This document shows positions 44,160 through 55,951 of a DNA stretch of 64,000 bases, piece by piece. The DNA lies in assembly GCA_021325025.1 (NCBI GenBank), contig JAJPHZ010000022.1, positions 1 to 64,000 of the forward strand, in the 5' to 3' direction. How positions within the stretch are numbered: the stretch's first letter is position 1; each line of letters begins with the position of its first letter. The notes beneath the pieces are model-generated. The model had not been told where the DNA came from. It saw only the letters and a list, made by a program, of their open reading frames with translations, and did not search any database. The translations under genes were made by a program, and so were the position numbers. This stretch comes from Pseudomonadota bacterium (GTDB lineage Bacteria > Desulfobacterota > Binatia > Binatales > Binataceae).

Positions 44160-44404
44160 TAATGGAGGTTGCAGGGCGCATCGGCGATTGCCTTGGGTGG
44201 TCGGTGTGGCATATTGCTTTGATGGCCCGTTTCATGGCAAAAGCGAACTATCCCGGAAATATACCTGCCTTTTATTGGACCCAAGCAGGAAACGGACTGT
44301 TGGATTGAGGCGTCCTATTACGCATCGCAAGGCGCTTAACGCGAATGGCGAAACCCAGGCAAGGAGATACTCGCCGCAAGCGGCAAGGAGGAAGTTTAAC
44401 TTCG
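44160..44404 (+). promoter_or_regulatory. Upstream region of glnA
   Basis: About 245 bases without a gene precede glutamine synthetase. TGGCATATTGCT at about 44207 looks superficially like a sigma54 promoter but its GG and GC are not correctly spaced. AAGGAGG lies 12 bases before the chosen ATG. No riboswitch fold was recognised. Confidence 0.35.
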
Positions 44405-45817
44405 ATGACACCCAAACAAGTCATTCAAATGATCAAAGACAAAGGCGTCGTGATGGTCGACATCAAGTTCATCGACCTGCTCGGCACCTGGCAGCATTTC
44501 ACCACACCTATCTCCGAGTTCAAGGATGAGTCGGTGTTCGAGGAGGGGCTGGGTTTCGACGGTTCGTCCATTCGCGGCTGGCAGTCGATCGAATCCAGCG
44601 ACATGCTGGTGATTCCCGACCCCGACACTGCGGTCCTTGACCCCTTCACCAAGGACCCCACCCTGACGCTGCTGTGCAACATCGAAGACCCCATCACTCG
44701 CGCGCCCTACTCGCGCGACCCGCGCAACGTTGCGCGCAAGGCCGAGGCCTACCTTAAGTCCACCGGGATTGGCGACACCGCCTACTTCGGCCCCGAGCCC
44801 GAGTTCTTCATCTTCAACGGCATCCGCTTCGACACCAATCAGCACTCCAGCTACTACTTCATCGAGTCCGAGGAGGGCGTGTGGAACAGCGGCAAGGACG
44901 GCCACAACCTGGGCTACAAGCCGCGCTACAAGGAAGGCTACTTCCCGGTGCCGCCCACCGACTCGCTGCAGGATATCCGCAGCGAGATGGTGCTGGAAAT
45001 GGAAAAGGTCGGCATCCGGGTCGAGAAGCAACACCACGAAGTCGCCACCGCCGGTCAGGCCGAAATCGACATGCGCTTCCAGAACCTGCTCAAGATGGCG
45101 GACTGGCTGACCTGGTACAAGTACATCTGCAAGAACGTCGCCAGGCGCCACGGCATGACGGTGACCTTCATGCCCAAGCCGATCTTCGGCGACAACGGCT
45201 CGGGCATGCACACCCATCAGAGCCTGTGGAAAGGCGATACGCCGCTGTTCGCGGGTTCGGGCTATGCCGGGATGTCGGAGCTGGGGATGCACTACATTGC
45301 GGGCATCCTGCACCACGCCCCGTCGCTGGCGGCGTTCACCAACCCCGGCACCAACTCCTACCGCCGCCTGGTGCCCGGGTTTGAGGCGCCGATCAACCTG
45401 GCCTACTCCAGCCGCAACCGCTCGGCGTCGGTGCGCATCCCGATGTATTCGCCCTCGCCCAAGGCCAAGCGCATCGAGGTGCGATTCCCCGACCCGATGT
45501 GCAATCCCTATCTGGCGTTCTCCGCGATGCTAATGGCGGGGCTCGACGGCATCCAGCGCCGGCTCGACCCGGGCCAGCCCCTGGACAAGGACATCTACGC
45601 CCTGACCCCGGCGGAGTTGGCCGAAGTGCCCAGCATGCCGGCCTCGCTGGAGGAAGCCCTCGACCATCTCAAGCGTGACCATGAGTACCTGCTTAAGGGC
45701 GATGTCTTCACTCCGGACCTGATCGAGACCTGGATCGACTACAAGATGAGCCGCGAGGTCAGTCAGACCCGGCTGCGCCCGCATCCGTACGAGTTCGCGA
45801 TTTACTTCGACGCCTGA
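44405..45817 (+). CDS. glnA: Glutamine synthetase type I
   Basis: The 470-residue protein matches GSI length and order: the [20 protein letters not shown] start, [20 protein letters not shown], the metal and glutamate-binding [11 protein letters not shown], the NGSGMH-type motif ([14 protein letters not shown]), and [20 protein letters not shown] near Tyr398 corresponds to the adenylylation-site region. The protein therefore belongs to the GSI-beta form, probably controlled by covalent modification when nitrogen is plentiful. It forms glutamine from glutamate, ammonia and ATP as a dodecamer. A strong terminator follows. The porin upstream is likely functionally linked. Confidence 0.96.
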   Translation: MTPKQVIQMIKDKGVVMVDIKFIDLLGTWQHFTTPISEFKDESVFEEGLGFDGSSIRGWQSIESSDMLVIPDPDTAVLDPFTKDPTLTLLCNIEDPITRAPYSRDPRNVARKAEAYLKSTGIGDTAYFGPEPEFFIFNGIRFDTNQHSSYYFIESEEGVWNSGKDGHNLGYKPRYKEGYFPVPPTDSLQDIRSEMVLEMEKVGIRVEKQHHEVATAGQAEIDMRFQNLLKMADWLTWYKYICKNVARRHGMTVTFMPKPIFGDNGSGMHTHQSLWKGDTPLFAGSGYAGMSELGMHYIAGILHHAPSLAAFTNPGTNSYRRLVPGFEAPINLAYSSRNRSASVRIPMYSPSPKAKRIEVRFPDPMCNPYLAFSAMLMAGLDGIQRRLDPGQPLDKDIYALTPAELAEVPSMPASLEEALDHLKRDHEYLLKGDVFTPDLIETWIDYKMSREVSQTRLRPHPYEFAIYFDA

Positions 45818-45854
45818 GCAGCCGGCCAAGGCTTCGCCAGTCGATGACAGCAAG

Positions 45855-45889
45855 AGAGCGGCGGGCCGGATGCCCGCCGCTCTTTTTTT
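45855..45889 (+). terminator. Rho-independent terminator after glnA
   Basis: A perfect 12-bp stem (AGAGCGGCGGGC / GCCCGCCGCTCT) with a five-base loop is followed by a run of seven T. This is a textbook intrinsic terminator, 37 bases after the glnA stop. It may also serve the convergent DUF3501 gene, which ends at 45906. Confidence 0.9.
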
Positions 45890-45905
45890 CGCTGGTTGGG
45901 ATTGA

Positions 45906-46487
45906 TCAACACCCTGTCAGATCATCGGCGAGGACCCGCGCCAGCGGTACGTCTATCAGCGCCTGGGCGGCGAGTTGCGGATGGTCTACCACGACCGCCA
46001 GCCGTCGGAGCGCGGCCAGTTGGATTAGGGTTTCGCCATCGGCAGCCTTCATCGGAAAACGGACAAACCGCACCGCACTTATCTCGCCCGGATTTGCCTC
46101 GTCGAACGTGGCCGGGATCCTGTGCTGCCCCGCATCCATCCACAGATGCCGCTCAAGTCCGGTCAGCTCGGGGAGTAGCGCGTCACGCTCCTGATGATGG
46201 GAAAATGCGATGAGTAATGTTGCGGCGAGTTCGCCGGGGCCGGGTAGCAGCCGATTGTAGAGGTCAAGCTCCTCCTGCACGGCATGGGAATTTTGGATCC
46301 GGTCCGCGCGCAACATTTCATGGATCTGGTACCAGACCGTCTGCACGTTTTCGAAAAGCAGGGTAATATGTGAGCCGACCGCGAGGCGCCGGCGATCTTT
46401 CTCGTACATGCAAAGCGGTCTCAACACGCGGCGCACTCGTTCCCATTGCTCGAACGCCAGGATTTCGGACGGGACAATCGGTTTCAT
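45906..46487 (-). CDS. DUF3501 family protein
   Basis: The 193-residue cytoplasmic protein has landmarks KPIVPSEILAFEQWERVRRV, YEKDRRRLAVGSHITLLFEN, TVWYQIHEMLRADRI, EELDLYNRLLPGPGELAATL and ERHLWMDAG. These match DUF3501. Members often stand next to rubrerythrin or iron-sulphur (heterodisulphide-reductase-like) genes, but here the neighbours are glnA and katG. The function is unknown. The start ATG at 46487 fits the family N-terminus. Confidence 0.85.
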   Translation of the reverse strand: MKPIVPSEILAFEQWERVRRVLRPLCMYEKDRRRLAVGSHITLLFENVQTVWYQIHEMLRADRIQNSHAVQEELDLYNRLLPGPGELAATLLIAFSHHQERDALLPELTGLERHLWMDAGQHRIPATFDEANPGEISAVRFVRFPMKAADGETLIQLAALRRLAVVVDHPQLAAQALIDVPLARVLADDLTGC

Positions 46488-46647
46488 CGGTGGTGCGTCA
46501 CCTTGCTTTGATCCCGACGCTTTTAAAGACCCGCTTGAAGCCTTTCCGCGTTAGGTGCTGTCCATTTCGATTTCTGTGGGTTTCACCGGTGTCGATAGGC
46601 TACCGTGATGCGGGTTGCTTTGTGCACTCCTTTCCTTGAACGATTAC

Positions 46648-49501
<2,854 letters not shown>

Positions 49502-49649
49502 AAACGACTCCCAGCCGACCCTTAAGACGGAAAACTCCGCACGACGGGGGAAAGGGTGATGAGGGCTGACAGGTTGGATAATCTGCAGGCTCAGCCGATA
49601 CCCGCTCTCACCTGCAACTGAACATCAGGTAAGCGGAGCTAGCAAATCA

Positions 49650-49905
49650 CGCAAAAATTGTCAAGCCCCAAAATTTAAGGTGTGATAAGCACTAAAGATG
49701 TCCGGGTCATAAGCATTTAAAGATGTCCGCCTGGGGGTTACAGCCGTGCGATGGAAAGTATCGAGCAGCGAGTGCAACGGGCGGCGCGGGCAGTCACGTG
49801 GCGGGTAGTAACTACCAGGGCGATTGCAGAGCAGTTGAGCGGGCCGAGGTGACGGAAGCCCTTCTTTCAAGGTGGACAGTTGCGTTTAGGTTTGCTTCAC
49901 GCCGG
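49650..49905 (+). mobile_element. Insertion-sequence remnant with short direct repeats
   Basis: Two imperfect copies of ATAAGCA-TAAAGATGTCCG lie 25 bases apart (49686-49704 and 49711-49729). They are followed by a 33-codon frame from ATG 49751 (MESIEQRVQRAARAV...) that resembles the first helix-turn-helix part of integrase-type transposases and then stops. This looks like the left end and the first codons of a decayed insertion sequence. The rest is missing and the family is not identifiable. Confidence 0.35.
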
Positions 49906-49907
49906 AA

Positions 49908-50139
49908 CTAACCCCCTGTCTCCCTTCCCAATGCCGGAAGGCGGGACGTGACGTCGGGAGGCCGGTTTGCCGCCCATCAATTCCTGGTGGCTCGGAAGTG
50001 TGCGTGGATGTTGGTCGGGGCGCGATCGCTCCCTGCGTCAGGTGGGCCCGGGTTGCCGCCGCCGGTCGCACTGCGGTCAGCCTGCTGTACGGCCCCGGGT
50101 TTCCCTTCCCACTTCGGGAAGGGGAGACAGGGGGTTAGG
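49908..50139. mobile_element. MITE-like element with 22-23-bp terminal inverted repeats (family B)
   Basis: The left end CTAACCCCCTGTC-TCCCTTCCC (49908-49929) is the reverse complement, with one base difference in a C-run, of the right end at 50117-50139. Each end is itself a small hairpin (CCCTTCCC...GGAAGG; CCCTTCCC...GGGAAGGG). The 230-bp interior has no gene. A related half-end occurs at 55917-55950. This is the form of a non-autonomous transposable element. Confidence 0.65.
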
Positions 50140-50143
50140 TCTC

Positions 50144-50440
50144 TCAGCTCTTGTGCGCGAGCAGCTTGTTGAGTTCGGCCTTATCCAGCCACGCGCCGCC
50201 GTCCTCGGGACAGATTAGAAGCGCCACGCCGCTGCGCTCGGTTTTGACCAACTGGTGGTGGCAGCGCGGGCACAGCGCGCCCATCGCCTCGGTGGCCGCG
50301 CTCATGGCGCTTTTGAGTTCGGCCTGTTTGCGGCGCAGGTTTTCCAGCAGTTCGCGGTCGCGCTGCGCGGCCCATTGATCCTCGCGCGCCTTTTCCAGGT
50401 CGCGAATCTTTTCGCCAAACCGATCCTTCTCATCCGCCAC
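50144..50440 (-). CDS. zf-TFIIB-type zinc-ribbon protein
   Basis: The 98-residue protein begins with a charged coiled-coil-like helix (EKIRDLEKAREDQWAAQRD). It ends with a single zinc ribbon of the form CPRCHHQLVKTE ... LICPEDGGAWLDKAEL, typical of the zf-TFIIB family; the second half has one Cys and a conserved GGAWLD. Such small proteins bind zinc and partner nucleic-acid or protein complexes. No function can be assigned. It ends only five bases from the MITE-like element. Confidence 0.8.
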   Translation of the reverse strand: MADEKDRFGEKIRDLEKAREDQWAAQRDRELLENLRRKQAELKSAMSAATEAMGALCPRCHHQLVKTERSGVALLICPEDGGAWLDKAELNKLLAHKS

Positions 50441-50484
50441 GGGTGTCTAACGCTCCTGAACTGTTGATGGCTGCGGCGGGCGGT

Positions 50485-50820
50485 TCACAGCATATCCTTA
50501 ATAAGCTTGCCGCTGCGGGCCTTTTCGACCGTCGCTTCAAACTTTGGGCCCAAATCCACCCCCATCTGCTGCGCACGCTTTTTCGCCCACAGCCCGACAT
50601 TGCGTGAGTCCTTGTAGAAACTTTCACCGCGCGCCTGTGCGGGATCGAATCGCGCCAACCGCGAGGCTTCGCTCTCCACCGTGGCGAAGGTTGACATCAC
50701 GCGGCGGGTCTTGCGCGAGCCGCATCGGGCGCAGGCCGGAGCCGAAGCGCGCTCCGAGCCGATGACAACCTGCGATTGCAGCGCACCGCAGCGGCCACAC
50801 TCGTACTCATAGATGGGCAT
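50485..50820 (-). CDS. FmdB-family zinc-ribbon protein
   Basis: The 111-residue protein has the FmdB N-terminal signature MPIYEYECGRCGALQSQVVI followed by CARCGS, giving the CxxC...CxxC zinc site, then a charged tail with no other domain. The ATG at 50820 is chosen because the family always starts MPxYEYxC; the frame upstream is not coding. FmdB proteins are small regulators first noted in formamidase operons. It is probably co-transcribed with the following zf-TFIIB gene. Confidence 0.9.
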   Translation of the reverse strand: MPIYEYECGRCGALQSQVVIGSERASAPACARCGSRKTRRVMSTFATVESEASRLARFDPAQARGESFYKDSRNVGLWAKKRAQQMGVDLGPKFEATVEKARSGKLIKDML

Positions 50821-50948
50821 AACGCAACTCAAGCATAATGCGCCCCGCACCGGCGGGCAATGACGGCGCCGCCGGCACCCGTTTTCGACGCGCCGTAAGC
50901 CACGCCAAAAGCCTTGGGGCGCTGCGGAAAATTTCAAACTATCCCGGC

Positions 50949-51158
50949 TTACAGTTCACGCAAGGAATGGTCGGCCAGAGGATTGCCGACCGCCAGCAGC
51001 AAGCCGACGGCGAGCACCACCACCCCGCAGCCTGCCCACCACGCCGAGCGCCATCCGGCGCCCAGCCCAATCATGACCGCACCCCACACGGGTAAGGCGA
51101 GCGAGACCGCCATTCGCAACATAAAATCGACCAGTACTTCCAGCTTCTCGCTACTCAT
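50949..51158 (-). CDS. Small two-helix membrane protein
   Basis: The 69-residue protein has two hydrophobic segments (FMLRMAVSLALPVWGAVMIG; AWWAGCGVVVLAVGLLLAVG) with a short loop and charged ends. The ATG at 51158 has GAGGG upstream. The gene is on the same strand and just downstream of the GT39-type glycosyltransferase. Its function is unknown; it may associate with the glycosyltransferase. Confidence 0.55.
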   Translation of the reverse strand: MSSEKLEVLVDFMLRMAVSLALPVWGAVMIGLGAGWRSAWWAGCGVVVLAVGLLLAVGNPLADHSLREL

Positions 51159-51233
51159 CTATGCCCTCAATTGGGGTTGACCCGGACTGTTGGTTGAAAT
51201 GGCGTGTGCGTCAATGGCTTCGAAGCTCTTCTT

Positions 51234-52925
51234 TTAGCGTTTGCCCGCGGATGGTTCAAACCGGGACGTGCCGACTTTCAACAGGATGAAGCGATGCCCG
51301 TTGAGGGCCGCACGCGAGGCCAGGATTTGGCGGCCCGACCGGACCCATCGCGCGTAATCGGGCCACTGGGTCCAGACCAGCACGTAGCGCGGAGCGGAAT
51401 CGGCGGCGGGCGCGCCGCTCAGCGCCAATTCCCGGATTGGCGCGCCGTAATAGTAGGAAATCTCGTACTCCGGCCCGTCGGGCGTGTAGATGGGCTGTCC
51501 GCCGGTGGTCTGGCGCATCTGGAGCGCGAACTCTTTGAAGGTCCGACGCGCGGCCAGGCCCGGCCGGATGATTCCCACCCACAGCCCGACCCCGGCCATG
51601 CTGGCGACCGCAACCGCCGCGGCGACCGCGACCGGCCGCCCGCGTTGCCAGGCGGCCAGCGCTACCACCGCGGCGCCAGCCGCCGCCGCCATCAGCACCG
51701 CCTGACGCGCCTGCCCCAAGCCCGACGCGAACAGCGCCAGATAGGCCGCGTCGCTCGATTGCATATGCGCACTCAGATGCTGCACCAGCACGCCCTGACT
51801 GCCCAACACCAGGCCCAGGGCAACCATCGTCAGCATCCCGCCGCCGGCCGCCAAACCCGCCAAATCACGCAGACGGACCGTCCAGGGCGAAAGCCGTTGC
51901 CCTGCGGTCATCAGCATCGCGGCCAGCACGATGGCAAAAGGCGGGAAGGCGGGCAGGATGTAGTCGTCGCGCTTGGCGCTGGCAACAGAGAAAAACCCCA
52001 GCACCGCGATCAGCAGCGCCAACTGATAGAGTTGCGCGCGGCTGACCTGGCGCAGCGGCCACAGCCAGAGGATCAGTGCAGGAATATAGAGGCTCAACGG
52101 CAGCGAGGTGCCGATAAATCGGACCAGCAGGTAGTAGAACGGACGGCCCGCCTCGCCGGTGCCGCCCAGGCGGGCGGGTACGAAATGGCCGATGTTTTCC
52201 TGCAACAGTTGCACGCCCGCCAGCGCGCCGTGGGTTTCGATCAATGCCGGCACGTACCAGGCTGCCGCCAACGCCGCCGCCACCCCCAGGGTCAGCCACG
52301 GCCGGGCGCTGAGGGCCAGCGTCAAAGGATTGCGATGCGCCAGCAACAAATAGACCGCGATGCCCAGGGCGCACAGCACGATTGCCAACGGGCCCTTGGT
52401 CAGCGTCGCCAGCCCCAGTATCAGGCCCGCGGCCAGCCAATGGCGCATCGCAGCGTTGCCCTCAACCGCCGGATAGAGCAGACAGTAGGCTGTGAAAACC
52501 AGCAGCGTCAGCAGCATGTCAGTGCGCGCGTAGGCGGCGTGAGAACAAAAACCGTAGCAGCCCAGCAGAATCGCCCATGCCAGCCATCCGCCCGCGCTGC
52601 CCAGCGATGCACCCGCGTACGCCATCACCACCACCGACAGCGCAGCCGCTGCAACAACCGACACCAGCCGCGCCCCGGCTTCATCGAGCCGCCCGCCACG
52701 CGCCTCGGCAATCGCCGCCGACAGCCAGTAGTACAGCGGCGGCTTGCGGGTAAGCTCGCCGTACACGTCGGCGGGAAGCATCCAGTTGCCGCGCTGGACG
52801 ATATCGGTAACGATGCCGGCCGGACGCGATTCCTCGTCCTTTTCAAACGGCGCGGTCAGCCCCTGGCTCAGGAACACCAAGGCGAGCAAGGCCGCCAACG
52901 CCAGGCTCGAAGCCCGCACGTTCAT
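51234..52925 (-). CDS. GT39-type membrane glycosyltransferase (ArnT/PMT-like)
   Basis: The 563-residue protein has about twelve membrane helices and the GT-C catalytic acidic motif in the first loop, PFEKDEESRPA, followed by GNWMLPADVYGELTRKPPLY and AEARTDMLL-like AYARTDMLLTLLVF. These are the hallmarks of dolichyl/undecaprenyl-phosphate sugar transferases (PMT, ArnT). A C-terminal soluble domain of about 120 residues follows. It transfers a sugar from a polyprenyl carrier to a protein or lipid A at the membrane outer face. The gene follows a phosphodiesterase-like gene on the same strand. Confidence 0.9.
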   Translation of the reverse strand: MNVRASSLALAALLALVFLSQGLTAPFEKDEESRPAGIVTDIVQRGNWMLPADVYGELTRKPPLYYWLSAAIAEARGGRLDEAGARLVSVVAAAALSVVVMAYAGASLGSAGGWLAWAILLGCYGFCSHAAYARTDMLLTLLVFTAYCLLYPAVEGNAAMRHWLAAGLILGLATLTKGPLAIVLCALGIAVYLLLAHRNPLTLALSARPWLTLGVAAALAAAWYVPALIETHGALAGVQLLQENIGHFVPARLGGTGEAGRPFYYLLVRFIGTSLPLSLYIPALILWLWPLRQVSRAQLYQLALLIAVLGFFSVASAKRDDYILPAFPPFAIVLAAMLMTAGQRLSPWTVRLRDLAGLAAGGGMLTMVALGLVLGSQGVLVQHLSAHMQSSDAAYLALFASGLGQARQAVLMAAAAGAAVVALAAWQRGRPVAVAAAVAVASMAGVGLWVGIIRPGLAARRTFKEFALQMRQTTGGQPIYTPDGPEYEISYYYGAPIRELALSGAPAADSAPRYVLVWTQWPDYARWVRSGRQILASRAALNGHRFILLKVGTSRFEPSAGKR

Positions 52926-52982
52926 GGTTGGAAAGCTGCTCCGGGGCCAGGGGAAAAGAATCTATGTGACGACAATTCAGCC

Positions 52983-54728
52983 TTACAGATAGCCGAGGTC
53001 GCGCAGCCGGCGTTCGATTATCTCCCGCTCCTCTTCGGTGTAGTTGTCAGCCGGCGCCTCGGCCGCGGCCGGCGCGAGCTGTCCGTCGGGCGCCGCGATG
53101 CGCTGCGGAGCATGGGCGCTGAGGAACGCAGGGTTAAACAGTTCGGCGAGCACGCGCCCTTCCATCTCCTGGGGGATGCCCAGCCCCTGGCAGAACAGGA
53201 TGGTGGGCGCCAGGTCGCTGAGCGACGCGCCCACGATCGTGCCGCGGCCCGCGAAGGGTCCGCCCATCGCCATCAGCATCCCGTTGGGCCGATGGCTGCC
53301 GCCGCGGGTCGCCATCTCGTGGGTCAGGAATTCGTGCGGCGCCAACCGTCTGACGCTCTGGCCGCTGTTATCTTCCAACGAACGGCCGCTCAGATAGCTG
53401 TACCCGCCCTCGTCGTAATTCCATTCGATCAGCAGGTCGGGCGCGCGCTCGACCTGCTCGCCGCGATAAATCTCCTCGCGCCGGTATACGCACCGCACCA
53501 GCGGCCGACCAGTCTCGGGGTCGCGCCAGGCGCGCAGCGCGTCGGCGGCACGGGCACAGGTCTCTTCGTAGCGCTCGGGAGACACGATGCCGGCGCTTTC
53601 GCGCCCGGCCAGATTGATCCACAAAGCCGGGAAGTAGGGCGATTCGTCGGAATAGACGATGGTCTTGCGCCAGTCGATTCCGCCAAAACGGATGCGCGAC
53701 TCGATCTGGTTGCCGATTTTCATGGACCGCAGCAGCGGCGTGCGCAAGGTCTCGGGCAGGTAGTGCAATCCAATGTCCTTAAGCCGCGCCATCGCCAGCC
53801 GTCCGCCCAGGCGCAGGCGCGCGCCCAGCGAACCCGAGTCGCAGTTGTCAGCGGCAAATTTCAGCATCCCCTGTTGTTGCAGGAAACGGTTGAGAAATAC
53901 GGTCTTGGTGCTGGCGCCGCCAAAACCGTGGTCAGAGAAAATCAGCACCCCGGCCTCCGGATCGGCCGCCATCACCCGCCCCAGCGCCTGGTCGATCGCG
54001 GCGTAAACCCGCGGCAGGCCGCGGCGCAATTCCTCGGGTGCGCCCGCATCATACTGCGGGGAGTTGGGATCGTAATACTTCCAGTAGCGATGGCCGGTGA
54101 AGTCGCTCTCGATCAGCATGAAAGCGAAGCAATCCCAACGCTCGCGCGCCTGGGTATAAAGCGCGGTGCGTACCTTGCGCTCGATGGTATCAAGGATCGC
54201 GCCGATGCCCTCGGATGGATCTTCATGGGCGCGCAGCATGTCCACGGTAGGCGTGATGATGTAGTCGCCGACGGCGCCCCGCAATTCGTCGTAAAACGAG
54301 GCCGGATAAAAGCAGGAGCGGTCGGCCCGGGCACCGATACCGGGCGCGTCGAAGCCGCTGATCATCACACCGTTGATGGGCTCGGGCGGATAGGTGACCG
54401 GGAATCCGATTACGCTCACGCGCCGCCCCGCCTCGCTCAACATCCGCCACAGCGTGCGGCTACGTCTTGAGTTGGCGTTGACAAAGCGCACCCCGTAGCG
54501 GCCCGGCACCCGCTCGAAGAAGTCGAACACGCCGTGCCCGCCCGGATTCTTGCCGGTCATGAAGGTGGTAAAGGCTGGGAACGTCATCGGCGGAAAGGTG
54601 GAGTCCAGCTCGCCAACCACGCCCTGCTCCATCACCCGCGCAAAGTTGGGCAGCAGGCCTTGAGCAGCCAGCGGCCGCACGATTTCCAACGTCCCCCCGT
54701 CCACCCCGAATACGATTAGTCTATGCAT
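52983..54728 (-). CDS. Alkaline phosphatase superfamily protein (type I phosphodiesterase/pyrophosphatase-like)
   Basis: The 581-residue protein has landmarks VFGVDGGTLEIVRPLAAQGL (first metal Asp), TFPPMTFPAFTTFMTGKNPG with a candidate nucleophile Thr, VLIFSDHGFGG (Asp-His metal ligands), and the terminal EEREIIERRLRDLGYL shared by many bacterial relatives. The ATG at 54728 gives MHRLIVFGVDGG, the family start. Members hydrolyse phosphodiester or sulphate bonds on lipids, nucleotides or glycans. A second, paralogous gene lies at 56409-57794. It is upstream of the GT39 gene on the same strand, so lipid or glycan modification is plausible. Confidence 0.9.
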   Translation of the reverse strand: MHRLIVFGVDGGTLEIVRPLAAQGLLPNFARVMEQGVVGELDSTFPPMTFPAFTTFMTGKNPGGHGVFDFFERVPGRYGVRFVNANSRRSRTLWRMLSEAGRRVSVIGFPVTYPPEPINGVMISGFDAPGIGARADRSCFYPASFYDELRGAVGDYIITPTVDMLRAHEDPSEGIGAILDTIERKVRTALYTQARERWDCFAFMLIESDFTGHRYWKYYDPNSPQYDAGAPEELRRGLPRVYAAIDQALGRVMAADPEAGVLIFSDHGFGGASTKTVFLNRFLQQQGMLKFAADNCDSGSLGARLRLGGRLAMARLKDIGLHYLPETLRTPLLRSMKIGNQIESRIRFGGIDWRKTIVYSDESPYFPALWINLAGRESAGIVSPERYEETCARAADALRAWRDPETGRPLVRCVYRREEIYRGEQVERAPDLLIEWNYDEGGYSYLSGRSLEDNSGQSVRRLAPHEFLTHEMATRGGSHRPNGMLMAMGGPFAGRGTIVGASLSDLAPTILFCQGLGIPQEMEGRVLAELFNPAFLSAHAPQRIAAPDGQLAPAAAEAPADNYTEEEREIIERRLRDLGYL

Positions 54729-55678
54729 GCGTTTTGCGCGCAGTCCGCCCCCGCCCAACGCTCCTTTGGCTGCCTGACCATGTTTCGATCCTAAGAACTG
54801 TGGTCCGACTCGGCCCGCCGGTCAAGACGAGCACGGGCACAAAGCTGCAGCTCCTATCCACTGCTCTCTGACCGAAAGGCCGGGATGAGATGGGTTGCTG
54901 TGAAGACGTTGAAAATGCCGGCAACCGGCAAATGGCGGGACAACCGTCACCGCCTGTCATCGGTGCGCCGGCCAGTAAGGCGCCTGCGTCATCGACAACC
55001 ACGGACGCCTGCCCTGCTTGATTCGGACGTCCCCATCCCGCCATCCGCTAACCGTCGGACAGCGGGGGAAAACAATGCGACCTGCTCCCCTCACTCTAAT
55101 CTCTCCCCGGGGGAGAGAGGTAAGGGTAGAGGAAAACAGCCATCGGACGCGGAACGCACGCAGCCAAGGTACAGGGCCAGCTCGACTTTTGCCGCCCCTT
55201 GCCATGAGCCGGCCGCGCAAGCCGGCTCATGAATCTCACAGCGCATCGAAAAGGTGGCCGGCGGGACAATCAACCAGGGCCCGGAACGGCCCATGGCCGT
55301 GCCTCCACCACGGATGCCAGCAGCGGCGGCACAGCACGCTGGCCAGCCGCCAAGCGATAGCGTCGAAACTGCCCAGGCCGTCGTGAGGCAGAAATTCAGT
55401 CGGGGTTGGAATCAAAATATCATCGGACATGTAGTCGGACGCTCCCAATCGGCGCGGAATCATGACATTCGCATGATGAGCATGAACGATGCCAACCAGG
55501 GCCGTAGTCACGGGTTGCGAAAAGCCGCGCCCCGCCTCTATACCGCCCTGACGCTGTTGGAAGCAACTGCCTCGATCTGAATCCAGACGCGCCACGTTTC
55601 GCTTCAGCAACGCATACATAAAGTGGCACCATTCCATCGAGGCACCGGTACTCAGCAGTAATAACTGCATCCCCTTAT
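54729..55678. other. Decayed intergenic region
   Basis: About 950 bases contain no convincing gene. One 162-codon frame (55236-55724, minus) has no ribosome-binding site or family resemblance. A family A repeat half is at 55081-55131. The composition is mixed and codon order is lost, consistent with an accumulation of degraded sequence between two phosphatase paralogues. Confidence 0.45.
55081..55131 (-). repeat. Family A hairpin repeat, partial copy 3 (inverted orientation)
   Basis: CCTGCTCCCCTCACTCTAAT followed by CTCTCCCCGGGGGAGAGAGG is the reverse-orientation relative of the inner part of the 39761-39862 element (CCTGCTCCC...CTCTCCC/GGGAGAG when reverse-complemented). Only about 50 bases are conserved. 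Confidence 0.5.
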
Positions 55679-55738
55679 TGATTGCTATTTCCGTCAATCT
55701 TTGCTCACAACTACAGCCTGCCAAGCAGGTTGGAAGCG

Positions 55739-55921
55739 ATGGGCTGGAATTGGGCCCTCATGGCTGGTGGCGGATTGATTGGCGCAGGCGCCGTCTATAT
55801 CGCCGCGCGCTGGCGGCGCCCTCCCCAAGCTTACGCCGCGATGCTCCGGCTGGCGGTCTGTTACTTTGATGCGGGTGCTTTGCTGGCGGCGCAGGAGACC
55901 GGCATTCCGAGAGAGACCTAA
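55739..55921 (+). CDS. Possible small membrane protein
   Basis: The 60-codon frame from ATG 55739 begins MGWNWALMAGGGLIGAGAVYIAARWRRP, i.e. one membrane helix with a basic flank. It then has a moderately hydrophobic tail and ends at the start of a family B half-repeat. There is no ribosome-binding site. It could be the broken front of another gene. Confidence 0.25.
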   Translation: MGWNWALMAGGGLIGAGAVYIAARWRRPPQAYAAMLRLAVCYFDAGALLAAQETGIPRET

Positions 55922-55950
55922 CCCCTGACCCCTTCCCTCAAAGGGAAGGG
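55917..55950 (+). repeat. Family B half-end repeat
   Basis: CCTAACCCCTGACCCCTTCC followed by CTCAAAGGGAAGGG resembles one terminal hairpin of the 49908-50139 element. It sits exactly where the reading frame of the broken thermonuclease gene begins. Confidence 0.45.
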
Positions 55951-55951
55951 C

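Noticed and set aside
44200-44230. Sigma54 promoter upstream of glnA
   Set aside because: The GG and GC elements of TGGCATATTGC are only six bases apart instead of ten; a frame using an earlier GG gives 11.
51204-54470. A 1088-codon open frame on the + strand
   Set aside because: It is antisense to the GT39 transferase and phosphodiesterase genes, rich in Arg/Gln/His as expected for a high-GC shadow frame, and has no domain or ribosome-binding site.
55236-55724. 162-codon minus-strand ORF
   Set aside because: It has no ribosome-binding site, an unusual amino acid mix and no family resemblance; it lies in decayed DNA.
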